The notes beneath the pieces were generated by a model. It did not search any database and was not told the origin of the DNA. It was given only the letters and a program-made list of their open reading frames with translations. Shown here piece after piece: positions 11,025-22,537 of a stretch of DNA of 64,000 nt. The stretch spans positions 434,001-498,000 of the forward strand of contig JAETXT010000005.1 of NCBI GenBank assembly GCA_019188255.1, in the 5' to 3' direction. Position numbers and translations under genes: made by a program. Each line of letters starts with the position of its first letter. Position 1 is the first letter of the stretch. The stretch is from Verticillium longisporum (taxonomy: Eukaryota > Ascomycota > Sordariomycetes > Glomerellales > Plectosphaerellaceae).

Positions 11025-12880
11025 ACGTAATCCACAAGCGAGTGGTTCACCCATGCGAGTGGTTCACTTCACCCCGACCCGACAAACATTCCGAGGAAAA
11101 CCTCAACCCAAACGCCGTAAATCAATTAAAATCACTCCTCCTCGTCTTTTGCAGACGATGAGATAGCTACCTGACAAGTTCTCGCGTTGTGGCCGGTCTT
11201 CCCGCATACGCTACAGCATCGTTTCTTCGGCTGGGACCACGACGCGGGACCCGGGTTCTGCAGCGTTTCCTCTTTATCTGGATATCTACTTCCTTCTGAG
11301 CAATCTTGTCCTGTCCCTCGCCTACAGCCATGCTTCCTCCTTCCCGGAGACGTAGCTTTTGGCCCTCCGGCGTCGGCTTAGTGTAGCATTTTCCTCTCGA
11401 AGGATCATAACCTCTGACTTCAAAAGAGCGATCTGGTGCATAACACCCCGCGTCCCCTTCGCAAGATAGTCAACAGCATCTAAAATTGACGTTGGGGAGC
11501 TTCCCTGGTGGCGTGAGATTCGCCCTTTGATGAAGTCAGTCTGGGAACCTGCCTCGAGCAGGTTAGTGGGCGTCTTAGAGACCCAAGAATCACGCTCCCC
11601 GTGGGACGTCCCCGGAGGCGTCGTCGTCCTCAACCTCACATCCAGCTTTGACAGGACTGTTTCCGGGTTATGGGGACAAGCCCCGCTCCTCGAAAGCCTC
11701 CCTGGATGTTTTTCTGTCATTGCTTGCTGAAATGCAGCCGAAAACGCCGGGAAGAAGTCCTCTTTGCTGATGTGCGTTGTACCCGCCCTCATCCTATCCT
11801 CGATTTGCCGACCGTATGCTTTCTTTAGTGGGCCAAAACACCCAACATCGAGAGGCTGGAGTAGATGTGACGAATGAGGAGGCATACAGAGTGTGATGAT
11901 GTTGTTCTCCTTGCAGTAGAGTTCGAAGTCGACCGAGTGGTGACTTTCGTGGCCATCCAGGATCAGTAGGCGATAACCGCCCGAAGTACGGGACTTTGTA
12001 TGCCTGTCAAAATGCCGAATCCATTCCAGACCAATATCATTCGTCGTCCAGCCGTTTGGAGATGTTGCGATTCTCCAGTCGCGAGAAATCGCGTCGTCCT
12101 GGTACCAGCTCGAGAGGTGGTACTTGCCCGAAACCACGATGAACGGCGGGACGGAGAAACCCAACGCGCCAACGCCCTGGATCACCGTAACCCATTCCCG
12201 GTTGCCTGGCTGCCTCATCTTCACATTGGACCGTCTTTCCGAACTGGTCACGACCATTCCGTTGGCGATAACGCCCATCTGGAAGCCGGTCTCGTCAAAG
12301 TTGTACATGTCAGCCTCTTGGATGCCGTACTTGGCGATCATGTTATGCACGAGGCGGAACCACGCGTTTATCGCGTCCGGATCTTCGCATTGGGCCCTCT
12401 TGTAGTCGTACTTGCGAAAGAAACGCGTCCGGAGCTCTGGTTGCCGTTTGACGAAGTTTGCGGCCCAGTTCTTCCCGACGCGTGGCGCGTCACGGTCGGC
12501 AAGCAGGCGATTCGCCATATCTCCGACCTCACCCAACCGGGGAGGGTAAGATCGCGCATCTAGGTCAAGGATATATTCGACAATAGTTTTCTCTTCTAGT
12601 ACTGTTAATTTGGCAGAATTGGGCGGGCTTTCGCGTCGGGAGGGTTTGCCCTTCTGGCGTCGGAGGAGCGTCGTTAAGGGGACGGTGTAGATCCTCGCAG
12701 CACTCCGGGCGCTTAGGTTCGGGTCATTGTCCATAGCTTGGATAGCAAGGAATAATTGACCTTCTTTTGAAAGAGTCTCCATCGCGGGCGGAGGTGGAAT
12801 CTGTAGAATTCAGGTGTAGGTCGTGGGCCCGGGCGAAGTGAACCACTCGCTTGGGTGAACCACTCGCTTGTGGATTACGT
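11025..12880 (-). mobile_element. pogo/Fot-type DNA transposon, copy B (inverted)
   Basis: The 1,856-bp element has the same terminal inverted repeats as copy A and TA flanks at 11023-11024 and 12881-12882. It lies tail to tail with copy A, so 9138-12880 is a 3.7-kb near-palindrome with a 47-bp centre. Relative to copy A it keeps a G and 12-bp plus 4-bp segments, and lacks one A, which gives the net 16-bp length difference. No RIP-type mutation is evident, although the pair is long and nearly identical. Confidence 0.92.
11322..12782 (-). CDS. pogo/Fot-like DD35D transposase, copy B, longest frame
   Basis: This 486-residue frame is identical to copy A up to about residue 427. It then continues through a basic, helical C-terminal region (KGTRGVMHQIALLKSEVMIL, coiled-coil-like) to a TAG. 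The triad D163/D276/D312 is intact with DD35D spacing. Beyond the stop, another frame encodes a CCHC zinc knuckle (CX2CX4HX4C, CSVCGKTGHNARTC) at about 11.17-11.22 kb. The ancestral protein therefore probably extended to a zinc-knuckle tail that is now separated by the stop and an indel. Of the two copies this is the better candidate for an active transposase. Confidence 0.88.
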   Translation of the reverse strand: METLSKEGQLFLAIQAMDNDPNLSARSAARIYTVPLTTLLRRQKGKPSRRESPPNSAKLTVLEEKTIVEYILDLDARSYPPRLGEVGDMANRLLADRDAPRVGKNWAANFVKRQPELRTRFFRKYDYKRAQCEDPDAINAWFRLVHNMIAKYGIQEADMYNFDETGFQMGVIANGMVVTSSERRSNVKMRQPGNREWVTVIQGVGALGFSVPPFIVVSGKYHLSSWYQDDAISRDWRIATSPNGWTTNDIGLEWIRHFDRHTKSRTSGGYRLLILDGHESHHSVDFELYCKENNIITLCMPPHSSHLLQPLDVGCFGPLKKAYGRQIEDRMRAGTTHISKEDFFPAFSAAFQQAMTEKHPGRLSRSGACPHNPETVLSKLDVRLRTTTPPGTSHGERDSWVSKTPTNLLEAGSQTDFIKGRISRHQGSSPTSILDAVDYLAKGTRGVMHQIALLKSEVMILREENATLSRRRRAKSYVSGKEEAWL

Positions 12881-15800
12881 TATAGAAAATAAAGTTATAT
12901 ATATAAATTATATAAATAATACTTAATAGTAAACTATAAACTACTTAGGGGAAGAATAATAGGAGACCCCTAATAGGAAGAATTATTACTCCTAAAATTA
13001 GAATAATATAAAGTAATTATTAAATTATATATTAATAATAATTAAATTAAAAGAGAGGTAATATTAGATAGAGGAGCCGATATTAATATTATTAATAGCG
13101 ACCTTCTAAGGGAAACTAGAGAATAGCTAAGGGAAAAGTAGGGTAAGCTAGGTAGAGTATTCCGAAATAGGGAGATAAATATTTATAATAAAAAGAGGAT
13201 TATTAGCCGAATAATAGATAACCCTAGGATAAAATATATAATAATAATAGAGTATATAATAGTAGATAATATTATAAATAAATATAATATTATCTTAGAA
13301 AGACCCTAATTAGCCTAAATATAGCCGATAAACGATTAATTATAGGGCTATTAAAGATACCCTATTAAGAAATAAGATATTAGAATTATATTAATAAGAA
13401 AATAAATTAGGAATATAATCTATTAATCCTTAATAATAGCCTTAATTATATTATAGAATATATAAGCTCCCCCTATAATACCCCTATAGGAGTATAATAA
13501 GAGAAACGAGCTATTCACTATAATCCTAATAGAATATTATAAGTTTAGGGATATATTTAATATTAAATAAATAATAACCCTATTATAGTATTATTAATAA
13601 GATTATTTAATAGAATTCGAGGATAGAAAGAAACTACCCTTTAGACCTATCTACGCTCGAATAGAAAAGGAATTAGAAATATTAAAAGAATATATAAATA
13701 ACTTATTAAAAAAGAGATAGATTAAATACTCTATTAGCCCTATTAATACCTTTATATTATTTATCTTAAAGAAGGGTAATAAGCTTAGGATATATATTAA
13801 CTATAAAGGATTTAATAAGATTATAAAGAAAGACTATATTGCCCTCCTATTTATCTACGAGCTACTCGATTAATTAATAATAGCTAGGTTATTTACGAAA
13901 CTAGATTTAAAAGATACTTATTATTAATTATATATTAAAATAAAGGATAAATAGAAAACGGTATTTAGAATAAAATATAATTACTTCGAATACTTTATTA
14001 TACTATTTAGCTTTACGAATATATTAGCTATTTTCTAAATATATATTAATAAAATATTAGCTAGCCTTATAAATATAATATATATCGTTTATATAAACGA
14101 TATCTTAATATACTTAATAATATTAAAAGAATATTAATAGAATACTAAAATAATATTTAGAAGATTTCGAGAATAGAATTTCTATATAAATCTAGAAAAA
14201 TATAATTTTAATATAATAATAATAGAGTTTCTAGGGTTTATAATCTCCTTTATAAATATATATATTATAGAAGAATAAATTATAATAATAAAGGACTAGC
14301 TAACCCCCTAATCTTTAAAAGACTTCTAAGGATTCTTTAAGTTTATAGGCTTTTATAAGTATTTTATTAAGAATTATTCGAAAATCGTAGCCCCTTTAAT
14401 TAATAAGAATACTAAATAATTAATAATAGACTTCTAGCTAAATACTATTAACTTAATAGCTTTCTAAAAATTAAAGTTTATATTTATAAAAGCTCCTATC
14501 CTCTAATACTTCGATAATAAATTAAAAACGAGAATTAAGCTTAATATATTAAACTTTATAATTAGAATAATCCTATTTTAATTAAAGAATAGCTATTAGA
14601 AATTAATTATATACTTTTTAAAAAAGCTTAAAAATATAGAGCTATAATATAATATATTAGAAGTAGAAATAATAGCGATCGTAGAGTCTTTTAAGATATA
14701 GAGATAATACTTTACCTATAATAGATTAATAATTAAAGTCCTAATCGATTACTTTAACTATAAATACTTCCTAGAAAAGCCGAAGATCTTAGGACGATAG
14801 GGAAAATAATTATAAATATTATTAAAGTTCGATTTTATTATCGAATACTAAATAAGTAATAGGAACTTAGTAGATAGCCTCTCTAGGAGGCCCGATTATA
14901 AGCTAAATTAAAGAGAATAGGAGTAAATAAGGGTATATTACCTATTATCGTAGATAAAACGATTCCTTAATATTATTAAAGCTATTATTATAATAGATTA
15001 ATAATTAAATAATAGACCTATTAAAGAAGCTATCCTAGAAGCTTAGGGAAACGATACCTTCTATAGAGTAAAAAAGGAATAGAGGCTATTAGATTAATAA
15101 ATAGAAGAAAGTAGCCTATTAACTTTTAAGAATAAGATCTTTATTCTATAGGATAAGGCCCTTAGAAACGAAATCCTATAATAAGCCTATAATAGCTTAA
15201 TAATAGGGCATTAAGGAGTTAGGAAGACTATTATTTAGCTTAAAAATATATATTTCTAGAATAATTTAATTAAAGATATTAAGGAATATATCCCTATATA
15301 TCTAATATATTAGATAATAAAACCTTAATATTATAAGCTATATAGCTACTTAAAGAGCTTATTACTATTTAATAGTCCCTTTAAGGAAATATCTATAGAC
15401 TTTATTATAAGACTCCCTAAAATCGGTAAATAAAATATTATATTAATTATCGTAGACCGCTTTATAAAATATACTATATATATATTAACTAATAATAGAT
15501 TTATAATAGCTAGTTTAATAACTATATTATAGGACTATATATTTAAGAGATATAGCCTCCTAAGAAGTATAATCTCGGATAGAGGGTTACTATTTATTAA
15601 TAAGTTTTAGACGATTTTATATAAAATAATAGGAATAAAGAAACGACTCTTAATAGCCTTCTACTTATAGATTAACGGCTAAATAGAACGATAGAATTAG
15701 AATTTAGAATATTACTTTAAAGTATTCTATAATTATAAATAAATAGACTAGATTTCCCTACTCCCTATAATAGAATTCGTATATAATATATTATTCTATA

Positions 15801-16499
15801 TAATAATCTAATAATTATAATAGAAGTATTAATAAGCTATAACCTAGCTAGACTAGGGGACCTAAGCTATACTATATAATAATAAAGGAATTTAGAGATA
15901 ATAGAATTATAAATAGCCTAGTAAATAACTAAGAGAGAGATAATTCGTAGACTCTTAGAGATTAATAATAGATATTAGGCCTACTATTATAATTAAGGAA
16001 GAATCTAGAAAGAATACGAAGTAGGAGATCTAGTTCTCCTCTCTATAAGAACGATTAAATAGTAAAGACCTAGTAAGAAGCTATTAAATAAATATTTCGG
16101 ACTATTTAGAATTATTAAGAGGATAAATAGCTATAATCTAATATATAGGCTATAACTACCCCTTAGCTATAAAGTATATAATATATTCTATATATCGTAC
16201 TTAGAAAATTAAAAAAGTAGAGAAAACTAATTACTACTTTAACTATAAGTTAATAAAGTACTACTAGCTATAGGAAGTAAAGATATATATATAATTAAGA
16301 GAATAGTTAATTATAGGGGGATTATTATATAATTAATAATACTTTATTAAATAAGAAGGATACTTAGAAAGCGAGAATTTATAAGAATTATAATAAAACG
16401 TAATAGATAACCTCGTTAAGATATATAAATAATTATAAAGAAGAAGAATAATAGATTAATAATAATTTAATTAATATTTAGGGGGTAATCTAGCCCTTA

Positions 16500-18372
16500 G
16501 CTTTATTTTTAAGGGAGAATAATAAAAAAAAAAAGTAAAAGAAAAAACTAAATAATAGAGGAGTATTAATAAACTATTAATAGTTCTTAAGTTATTATTT
16601 TATTATTACCTTCTTAATTCTCGCTATCCTCTTTATTATTAATAGCGTTAATAAGAATATTATAATTCTAATAGATTATTAATAAATAAATAGTAAATAA
16701 TTAATAAACGATTTACGATTAAGGTATAATTCTCCTAGATCTTAGACTAAATAGTAATTAGCTTAGCGAGAGAACTAATAATCTATTATAGAATAGTAAT
16801 AGAGACCTTAATAGTAATAGTAGAGCGCTTAATAGCCTAGGCGAGACGATTAATAGTAGTAAAGTAATAAATAGAGTATTCGCTAGCCTCCTATTAATTA
16901 ATAGTAGTATACTTCTTAGTACTTAGTACTTTATCGTTTTTACCCTTTTAGAGGGCTTTCTAGCTAATAGTCTTAGCTATATCGAAATTAATTAAAAGAA
17001 ATCTATTAATACTTAAATAATAGATATCTAATAAATAAGTATTATTTACTTTAAAGATATTAATATAGCTATTCTTAATTATAGCTTTAATAGCTAATTT
17101 AAAGGTATATATAGTAACCTAGTACTTAATAAGTACTTATAAAGGATTAGCTATTAGATAATAAAGGAATAAAAGGGAGGTAATTTATAGTAAAGTATAG
17201 TTTACCTCCCTAGGCTACTCTATAATAGGAGTATTTAGCGGAATTAGCTATATAAACGATTAACTAATAATTAACTATTAGATAGTAGCTAATTTATTAA
17301 CGTCCTCCTTATAATAAAGGTACTCCTTATTTATAATAAGATTAAATTACTTATATATATAATTATAGTAATAGAGATATAATAGGTCTCTAGCTAAGTA
17401 TACCTATCTAGGCTCCTAGTAAAGGTTAGGAGGAAAAGGAGCTATTACTCTATAGCTAATTAGCTATTAAATTATAAAGGAAATATTAAAGGTAATTTAT
17501 AAATAGGAAATTATTTAAATAATAGTATTATTACTTTTAATTAATAGGTAATTAATAGGTAGATATTAATAGATTTATAAATTATTCTTATTAAAGAATT
17601 AGAAAACTAGAATCGATCTAAGAACTATATTTAATTAATAATTATATAATAGCTAATTATTAAAGGATTATTATAAAAGATATAAAAATAATATTAAAGA
17701 GGGGAGGAATATTATTATTATCGTTATTATCGCTAAAGAAGAAGAAAAAACGGAAATAATAATTAGAAAATCCTCCTATAAATATATTAAAAACCTATAA
17801 TAAGCTACCCTAGAATAATAGCTATCTACTAAATCTAAATAATAAGAAAGGAAAGAATAAAGAATAATAGATTAATAAATCTATATTAAAAGGCGAATAA
17901 CTATTAATTAATTATAAAAGAAGCCTATTAGATTATTATTTAAGAATAGAATAATATAAGAATAATTAAATAAAACCGAGATAAAGAAAGAGAATAGAAG
18001 AATATTAAAATAATAAAACTATATTAATAAGCTATTATCTATTAATTAATTATAGAAGAGAATTATTAAATTATTAAATAAGAATAATAGAAGAATAAAA
18101 AGTAGGACTAAAACGAGAAGAAAGATATATAGAAATATTAAACTATAATTATTAAATAATAAAGAATTAATTTAGAAACCCTAATTAATTAATAGGAAGT
18201 ATTTATTAAAATAGATATTTAAGAATTAAATAGAAACCTAGAATATATAAACGTCTTTAGACTAGATAATACTAAATAGCCTAAGAGAGAACTATTTAGA
18301 ACTTAATAAGGACCTTTAACCTAAATATTATATTATACTTTAGGACGAAGTAAAGAGAGAGATAGAGTATTA
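16500..18372. other. Unassigned 3' part of the retroelement
   Basis: About 1.9 kb of RIP-type AT-rich DNA lies between the end of the integrase-like region and the right LTR. A purine-rich tract with an A-run is present near 16.52-16.55 kb. No protein motif could be read through the mutations. It may hold a third frame, a further nested element, or noncoding sequence. Confidence 0.5.
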
Positions 18373-18586
18373 TATTAGGACTTAAAGGAGGTATAAGACC
18401 GATAGGGGATCGCCTATTATTTAATCGTAGGAATTAAGAAGAGAGGACTAAGTATAATAAAGGAATAGTTATAAGAAAGGTTAATAGACTAAGATTTAGA
18501 GAAGGGCATCGATTAGTCTATCTTCCTAGAGACCCCTAAAAGACTAATAATTGATCCCTTCACTCGTTGCACAAGACTCCTTGACA
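18373..18586 (+). repeat. Right LTR (214 bp)
   Basis: It starts TATTAGGACTT and ends CCTTGACA, and pairs with the left LTR over the full length. Its outer 45 bp keep normal composition (CACTCGTTGCACAAGACTCC), so it is less mutated at the host-gene end. It is followed by the intact target duplicate GTCTG. Confidence 0.87.
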
Positions 18587-20230
18587 GTCTGGTACGCTTT
18601 AGGTCTTTTGGCTCGAAACGAAGGCAATGACGCTGCCGAGGCCGATAAGATCATTACTAATACCATCCGTGGCCAGTACAGGGTCGAGTCGGAAGAGTGG
18701 TGAGTCCATTGTCCTGATCTTGTATTATTGTCATGTGCCCTGACATACTACAGGTTCGGTAACTACCAGCAAGAGCCAGAGGAGCCTTATGTCGGACTTC
18801 CCCAGTACCCCCCGTCCATTTATGGTACTTAGGATCCCAACTGGCGCGGTTTCGTTGGCACCACCTTGGTCATGGTGATGGAGGAATTCCCCCACCTAGT
18901 GAGCAACAACACTCAGGGCCTAATCCTTGAGTCGCTCTACAATGCCACCAAGGGCGATGAATACCGCTTCGGGAACCTGGACAAGACGAAAGACAACCTG
19001 TATCCCGCATACAGCAATCCCGTAAGTAACATGCCATCCTTTCCGCGGGCACCCTGTTGACACATGGACCACAGTCCATCATGCGCGCGTTTGTCTCTGG
19101 TTGGACCGGCCGCCGTCTCAAAGAGTGCAACATGACTAGGTCCGGAGAGAGGTACGCCCAAGAAATCATCGATCTCTTCAACCTCGACAACACCCTATCC
19201 GAGTTCAACTCGGGAACCTACACGGGTGTGTCCCTTTTCGGCCTCGTGCTGTGGAGCAAGTATCTGCCCGAGGACTCAGTCATGACGAAGAACGGCCCTC
19301 GCATGATTGAGCACACCTGGAAGGCTGTTTCTGATCTCTGGCACCCTGGCATGAAGAACATGGCTGGTCCCTGGGATCGTTCGTACGGTTACGACATGAA
19401 CCGCTACGTGAGCCTGATGGCTTTGTGGTTCTGGACTCTGATCGACAAGGAGAACTCTTCGTTGATCTCCAAGGTAAGTCAAATCATACTCGGGATAGTC
19501 TGGCCGAACAGATAATTGACCGCCACAGCCTCAAGTCATGTCCCACGCGGCCGATTACGCCTGGGCGCCCCTCTTTGCCGTGCTCGCTGATGCGCATAAA
19601 AGCCTGGTTCGCGAAGACATTGTGTCCAAACTCGGAACTTTCCAGGGCGAGCACACGTTCAAAGCCACGGCCACATATCCTCCATTCGATAATGTTCCTC
19701 GTACCATCACTACCTGGTTGTCTGAGAAGCTCACTATCGGCGCTGAGTCTTTTGACGAGATCGTGATTGGCGGCCCAGCGAGGAACCAGGAGGCGTTCAA
19801 CCCTGCCGTCATCCAGTGGGACACCGGCAGCCAGATCGCGTTCATCTCTGTAAGACCTGGACCAAACTTTCTTGTTCTCAGTTGCAGGACTGACATATTC
19901 TAGCTCTACCCCACTGAGAAGGCTCTCGACGTCGAGGTCAGCCCTAACAAGCTGAGCCTGACATACCCCTACGGTACCGCCAGCTCTATTTTCAGCCTTG
20001 TTGTCGCCACTTTTGCCAACAAGCCTAATGTTGGGGGCTGGGAGGATGTCCAGGGTCTTAAGGTCGAGGTCTCGGGCAACGTGAACGAGACTTATGGTCT
20101 TTCATTCGCTGGCGCCTATGGCGGCAGCGACTCTCTTCTTCGTGACTTTGAGTTCTGGAACTTTACCTACTCGATGCCTCCGGGCTTTGTCGGAGTACCG
20201 AACATTGTCCTCGACGTCAATCTCCTGTAA

Positions 20231-20557
20231 AGCCCAGTATAGATGCTGAGGAATAAATGAGAACAGGCGTCTGCGCCTTTACATAGTAATTGATGTTAGT
20301 AATTACATTGTGTGCCATCAATCCATGATCATATCGTGACTGCCATTTTTATTTGTGACGTAGCCGTCAGCGGCTCATCATATGTTTTCAGCAGCGATGC
20401 CTCCCTGAACACAAAGTGCCACGTATTGAGTGTCAGGGCATGTGTCAACGAGGGTCAATGTAAATCTCAACCTGTTTTTCCTTCATATGAAGGTCTATGA
20501 TTTATTTATCCATGTTTATGTAGTCACGCTAGCTGTGGCGAAAGCCATGCACGACGA
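20231..20557. other. Intergenic, convergent 3' flanks
   Basis: This AT-leaning stretch lies between the 3' end of the split gene and the 3' end of the kinase gene. No gene or structured element was recognised. It presumably contains both polyadenylation regions. Confidence 0.5.
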
Positions 20558-22318
20558 TCACGACTTTCTGGATGCCCAAGCGATCAATGCTGCCCCCACA
20601 CCGCTCCCATCCGCCGCGGTGCCCATCCGTATGAGCTTCTCGCCTTCTATGCCAATTGCCGGAATTTCCTTCAACGCAGTTCGAATGTGAGCTTCAAAGC
20701 CCGGGAAGAACTCAAATAGTGATCCGTCAACCCCAATGTCAATGATGTCCTCCTCTAGTGACGGTTCATGCTGGTCAACGGAACTGGCATAGCCCGAGTA
20801 TGATGCCTCCTCATCGGTGGCTTTGGGTTCATCCTTGCTTTTGACGAGCCAACGGCGAACGCAGCGGACGAAAGCACTGTGGGCTCTGTGGAAACTCGAT
20901 AAGAGACGCGCAAGAAGCGACTTCCGTGCAACTGGCCGTTTAGTGACCTTGGCCTTTTCTGGCCTGCCGTCCAGTCGACCTGATTGGACCACGATGCCAG
21001 CGATAGCCATCGCGGATAGCCTTGCAGCCCTCCGTCCGATTGACGCTGCGATAATCTGTAGCGCCGCAGCATCCTTTGCAGAGACTTGACTGGCGTCGAG
21101 AATCTCCACGATCTCCTTCTGGGCGCTCTCAAGACCTGGGCTTTGGTCCCGAACAAGGGCAGAGAGGAACGAGCTGTCGATTGAGTACGGTGAGTGTAGA
21201 GTAGATGTCAAAGGCACCGTCATGTTGAAGACTGGCGTGGCAGATTGCATCTCTATCAGTATAACCCTTCGAAGGAGCTCCCCTAAGTAGAGTCCTGAGA
21301 TGCGTTTTTCGAAGTGTTGGTCGTCGGGGTTGACTGAGGCGCCATCAAGAGCTTCGTCATAAATGGTAATGGGCAGAACCGACAGCTCGTTGTCGAACCC
21401 GCCCCATTTTGTGTTGAGCGCCATGAATTCCGCCGAGTCAGTGTCTGAGAACTCTGGTTGTGCATGCAGCTTTTTGATGTTTTGAATTCTTTCAACATAG
21501 GCGCCATTCGTTCCTGTGCCAAAAATGGCACCCAGTAAAGTCTCCGAATGACCAGGCGAGGCATACGCTCGAGCGGCCAAAGTCCCTACCGTGTCGTTGA
21601 CAAGAGCGGCTACTTTGAGCGGGAGGTGAAGATTGTCGAGAGATTCTTGCAGCATAGCACACGGGTCGCGCCCAACAGCATCTTCAATGCTGAAAGCCTT
21701 GGTCCAGTACATCAGCGTGCCTTTGTTGTGGCGTGTTGGTCGAAAGTGAAGCTGAACGTAAATCCCAGGGAATGAAGGTGTTGTCGTCGAAGTTCATCAG
21801 TAACTCTGCCATCCATGATAATCTGTCTCCAGGAATCTAGCTGCTTGGACATGTGCTTCTGCATGAACGCCTCGGTGTGTCTCGCAATGAAGTCGAAAAG
21901 GCTTTTGTACGTCTTCGATGTCATCAAGGCGGCAGGGATTGCGGTCTTGGACTGAGTAAGGGTATGAGTGGAATCGCCATGCAATTCGACAGAGCAAACT
22001 CTCAGGTTGGTTCCACCCAGATCAATTGCGAGACAAACACCCTTCTCCGATCCATTGGGTAACTTAGTGACATATGACGGAACTTGAAGCAGTGTTGTGC
22101 CATCTTGTAAGAGGCCCTCTCCTAGATGGGTGTTAGTGGAACTACAAACCGGTCGGGTACAGTCATAGACGATGCATACCAAGTTGTTTGACAAAATGTT
22201 CAGTGCCTCTTGATAAGATCTCAGAAGACACATTGAAGTGCTGAGCAATGGCTTCTGCCCTTACCGTTGGGTCTAGGGGCTGCTGTGTGGCACCATCCTG
22301 ATACTTGGCGGTGGACAT
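20558..22318 (-). CDS. Hexokinase-family sugar kinase, atypical (one frame break)
   Basis: Two exons (22318-22180, 22121-20558) give about 567 residues if one missing base in the T-run 21722-21724 is allowed. Motifs in order are phosphate-1 LAIDLGGTNLRVC, LGFTFSF, WTKAF, VALVNDTVGT with the catalytic Asp, GAIFGTGTNGAYVE, and C-terminal DIGVDGSLFEFFPGFE and GTAADGSGVGAAL. Differences from standard hexokinases are visible. The sugar-contacting Glu of the usual NTEWG motif is Lys here (NTKWGGFDN). The usual TKGF is TKAF. About 75 basic and acidic residues are inserted before DIGVDGS. Such features resemble the divergent fungal hexokinase-like proteins, which include N-acetylglucosamine kinases and non-catalytic regulators. 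It is divergent from the Zn2Cys6 factor and lies close to GlcN-6-P deaminase, so an amino-sugar kinase role is inferred. The frameshift is probably technical. Confidence 0.82.
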
Positions 22319-22537
22319 CACAAGCAGCCTGTAGGCGTTCAGCTGCGCAGGTAGGTTGCAATAATGGAGGAGCCTTTCGAAGGAGGCTTATCGAGAAAGT
22401 CGCAAGGTCTCAACTCAGTCCATTCCATCAAGCCAACTACCTCATCCATGCTGTGCTGGTTTCCTTCTTGATAGGCTTCTACCCGTTCCCTTAATTGTAA
22501 CGTGATTAGGGGGAAACCGCCTGTAAGCATGTAGACC

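Larger units (their letters stand above)
7777..18586 (+). mobile_element. RIP-degraded LTR/Gypsy retrotransposon with nested DNA transposons
   Basis: Two 214-bp direct LTRs (7777-7990 and 18373-18586) bound the element. 5-bp target duplications lie outside it. Excluding the nested elements it is about 7.1 kb. The interior is almost wholly A/T with abundant TpA and many stops, as expected after RIP. In one strand's broken frames the order is a gag-like region (about 8.0-9.1 kb), a retropepsin-like segment (LDRGADINIINSDLL, near 13.05 kb), and reverse transcriptase. The RT shows KLRIYINYKGFN near 13.78 kb, FTKLDLKDTYY near 13.9 kb and VYINDILIY near 14.09 kb, where YLDD is expected. RNase H follows, then integrase (SIDFIIRLP near 15.4 kb, SDRGLLF near 15.58 kb, INGxIER near 15.68 kb). 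Pol order with integrase last marks Ty3/Gypsy. It cannot encode functional proteins. Confidence 0.9.
7577..20230 (+). pseudogene. Secreted (alpha/alpha)-barrel-like protein gene, split by a 10.8-kb retrotransposon
   Basis: Exon pieces 7577-7771, 18587-18699, 18754-19021, 19075-19473, 19529-19849 and 19904-20230 join in frame to about 540 codons. The first piece ends at codon 65 in phase 0, exactly where the element entered. The N-terminus is a signal peptide (MVPWALVALTGTAAGASS). The body is rich in Trp, Tyr and Asn with stretches such as DPNWRGFVGTTLVMVMEEF, GTYTGVSLFGLVLWSKYLP and GPWDRSYGYDMNRYVSLMAL. These look like a helical barrel enzyme. Fungal proteins with a linalool dehydratase/isomerase-like domain are my best guess, held weakly. 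An in-frame TAG at 18830-18832 is a second lesion. It is one transition away from TGG or CAG. The four downstream introns still have good GT..AG ends, so inactivation looks recent. No enzymatic function is claimed. Confidence 0.75.

Noticed and set aside
12000..12563. 187-codon open frame antisense to the transposase, also present in copy A (9455-10018)
   Set aside because: It mirrors the conserved transposase in the opposite strand and has no motif of its own. Presence in both copies follows from their identity.
9138..12880. CRISPR-like or other array formed by the repeated GCGAGTGGTTCAC words
   Set aside because: The words are only the doubled subterminal sites in the four transposon ends. 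There are no regular spacers, and the genome is eukaryotic.
7500..18600. AT-rich block as a centromere or mitochondrial insertion
   Set aside because: Matching 214-bp LTRs, target duplications and the pol order RT-RNase H-integrase explain the block as a RIPed Gypsy element.
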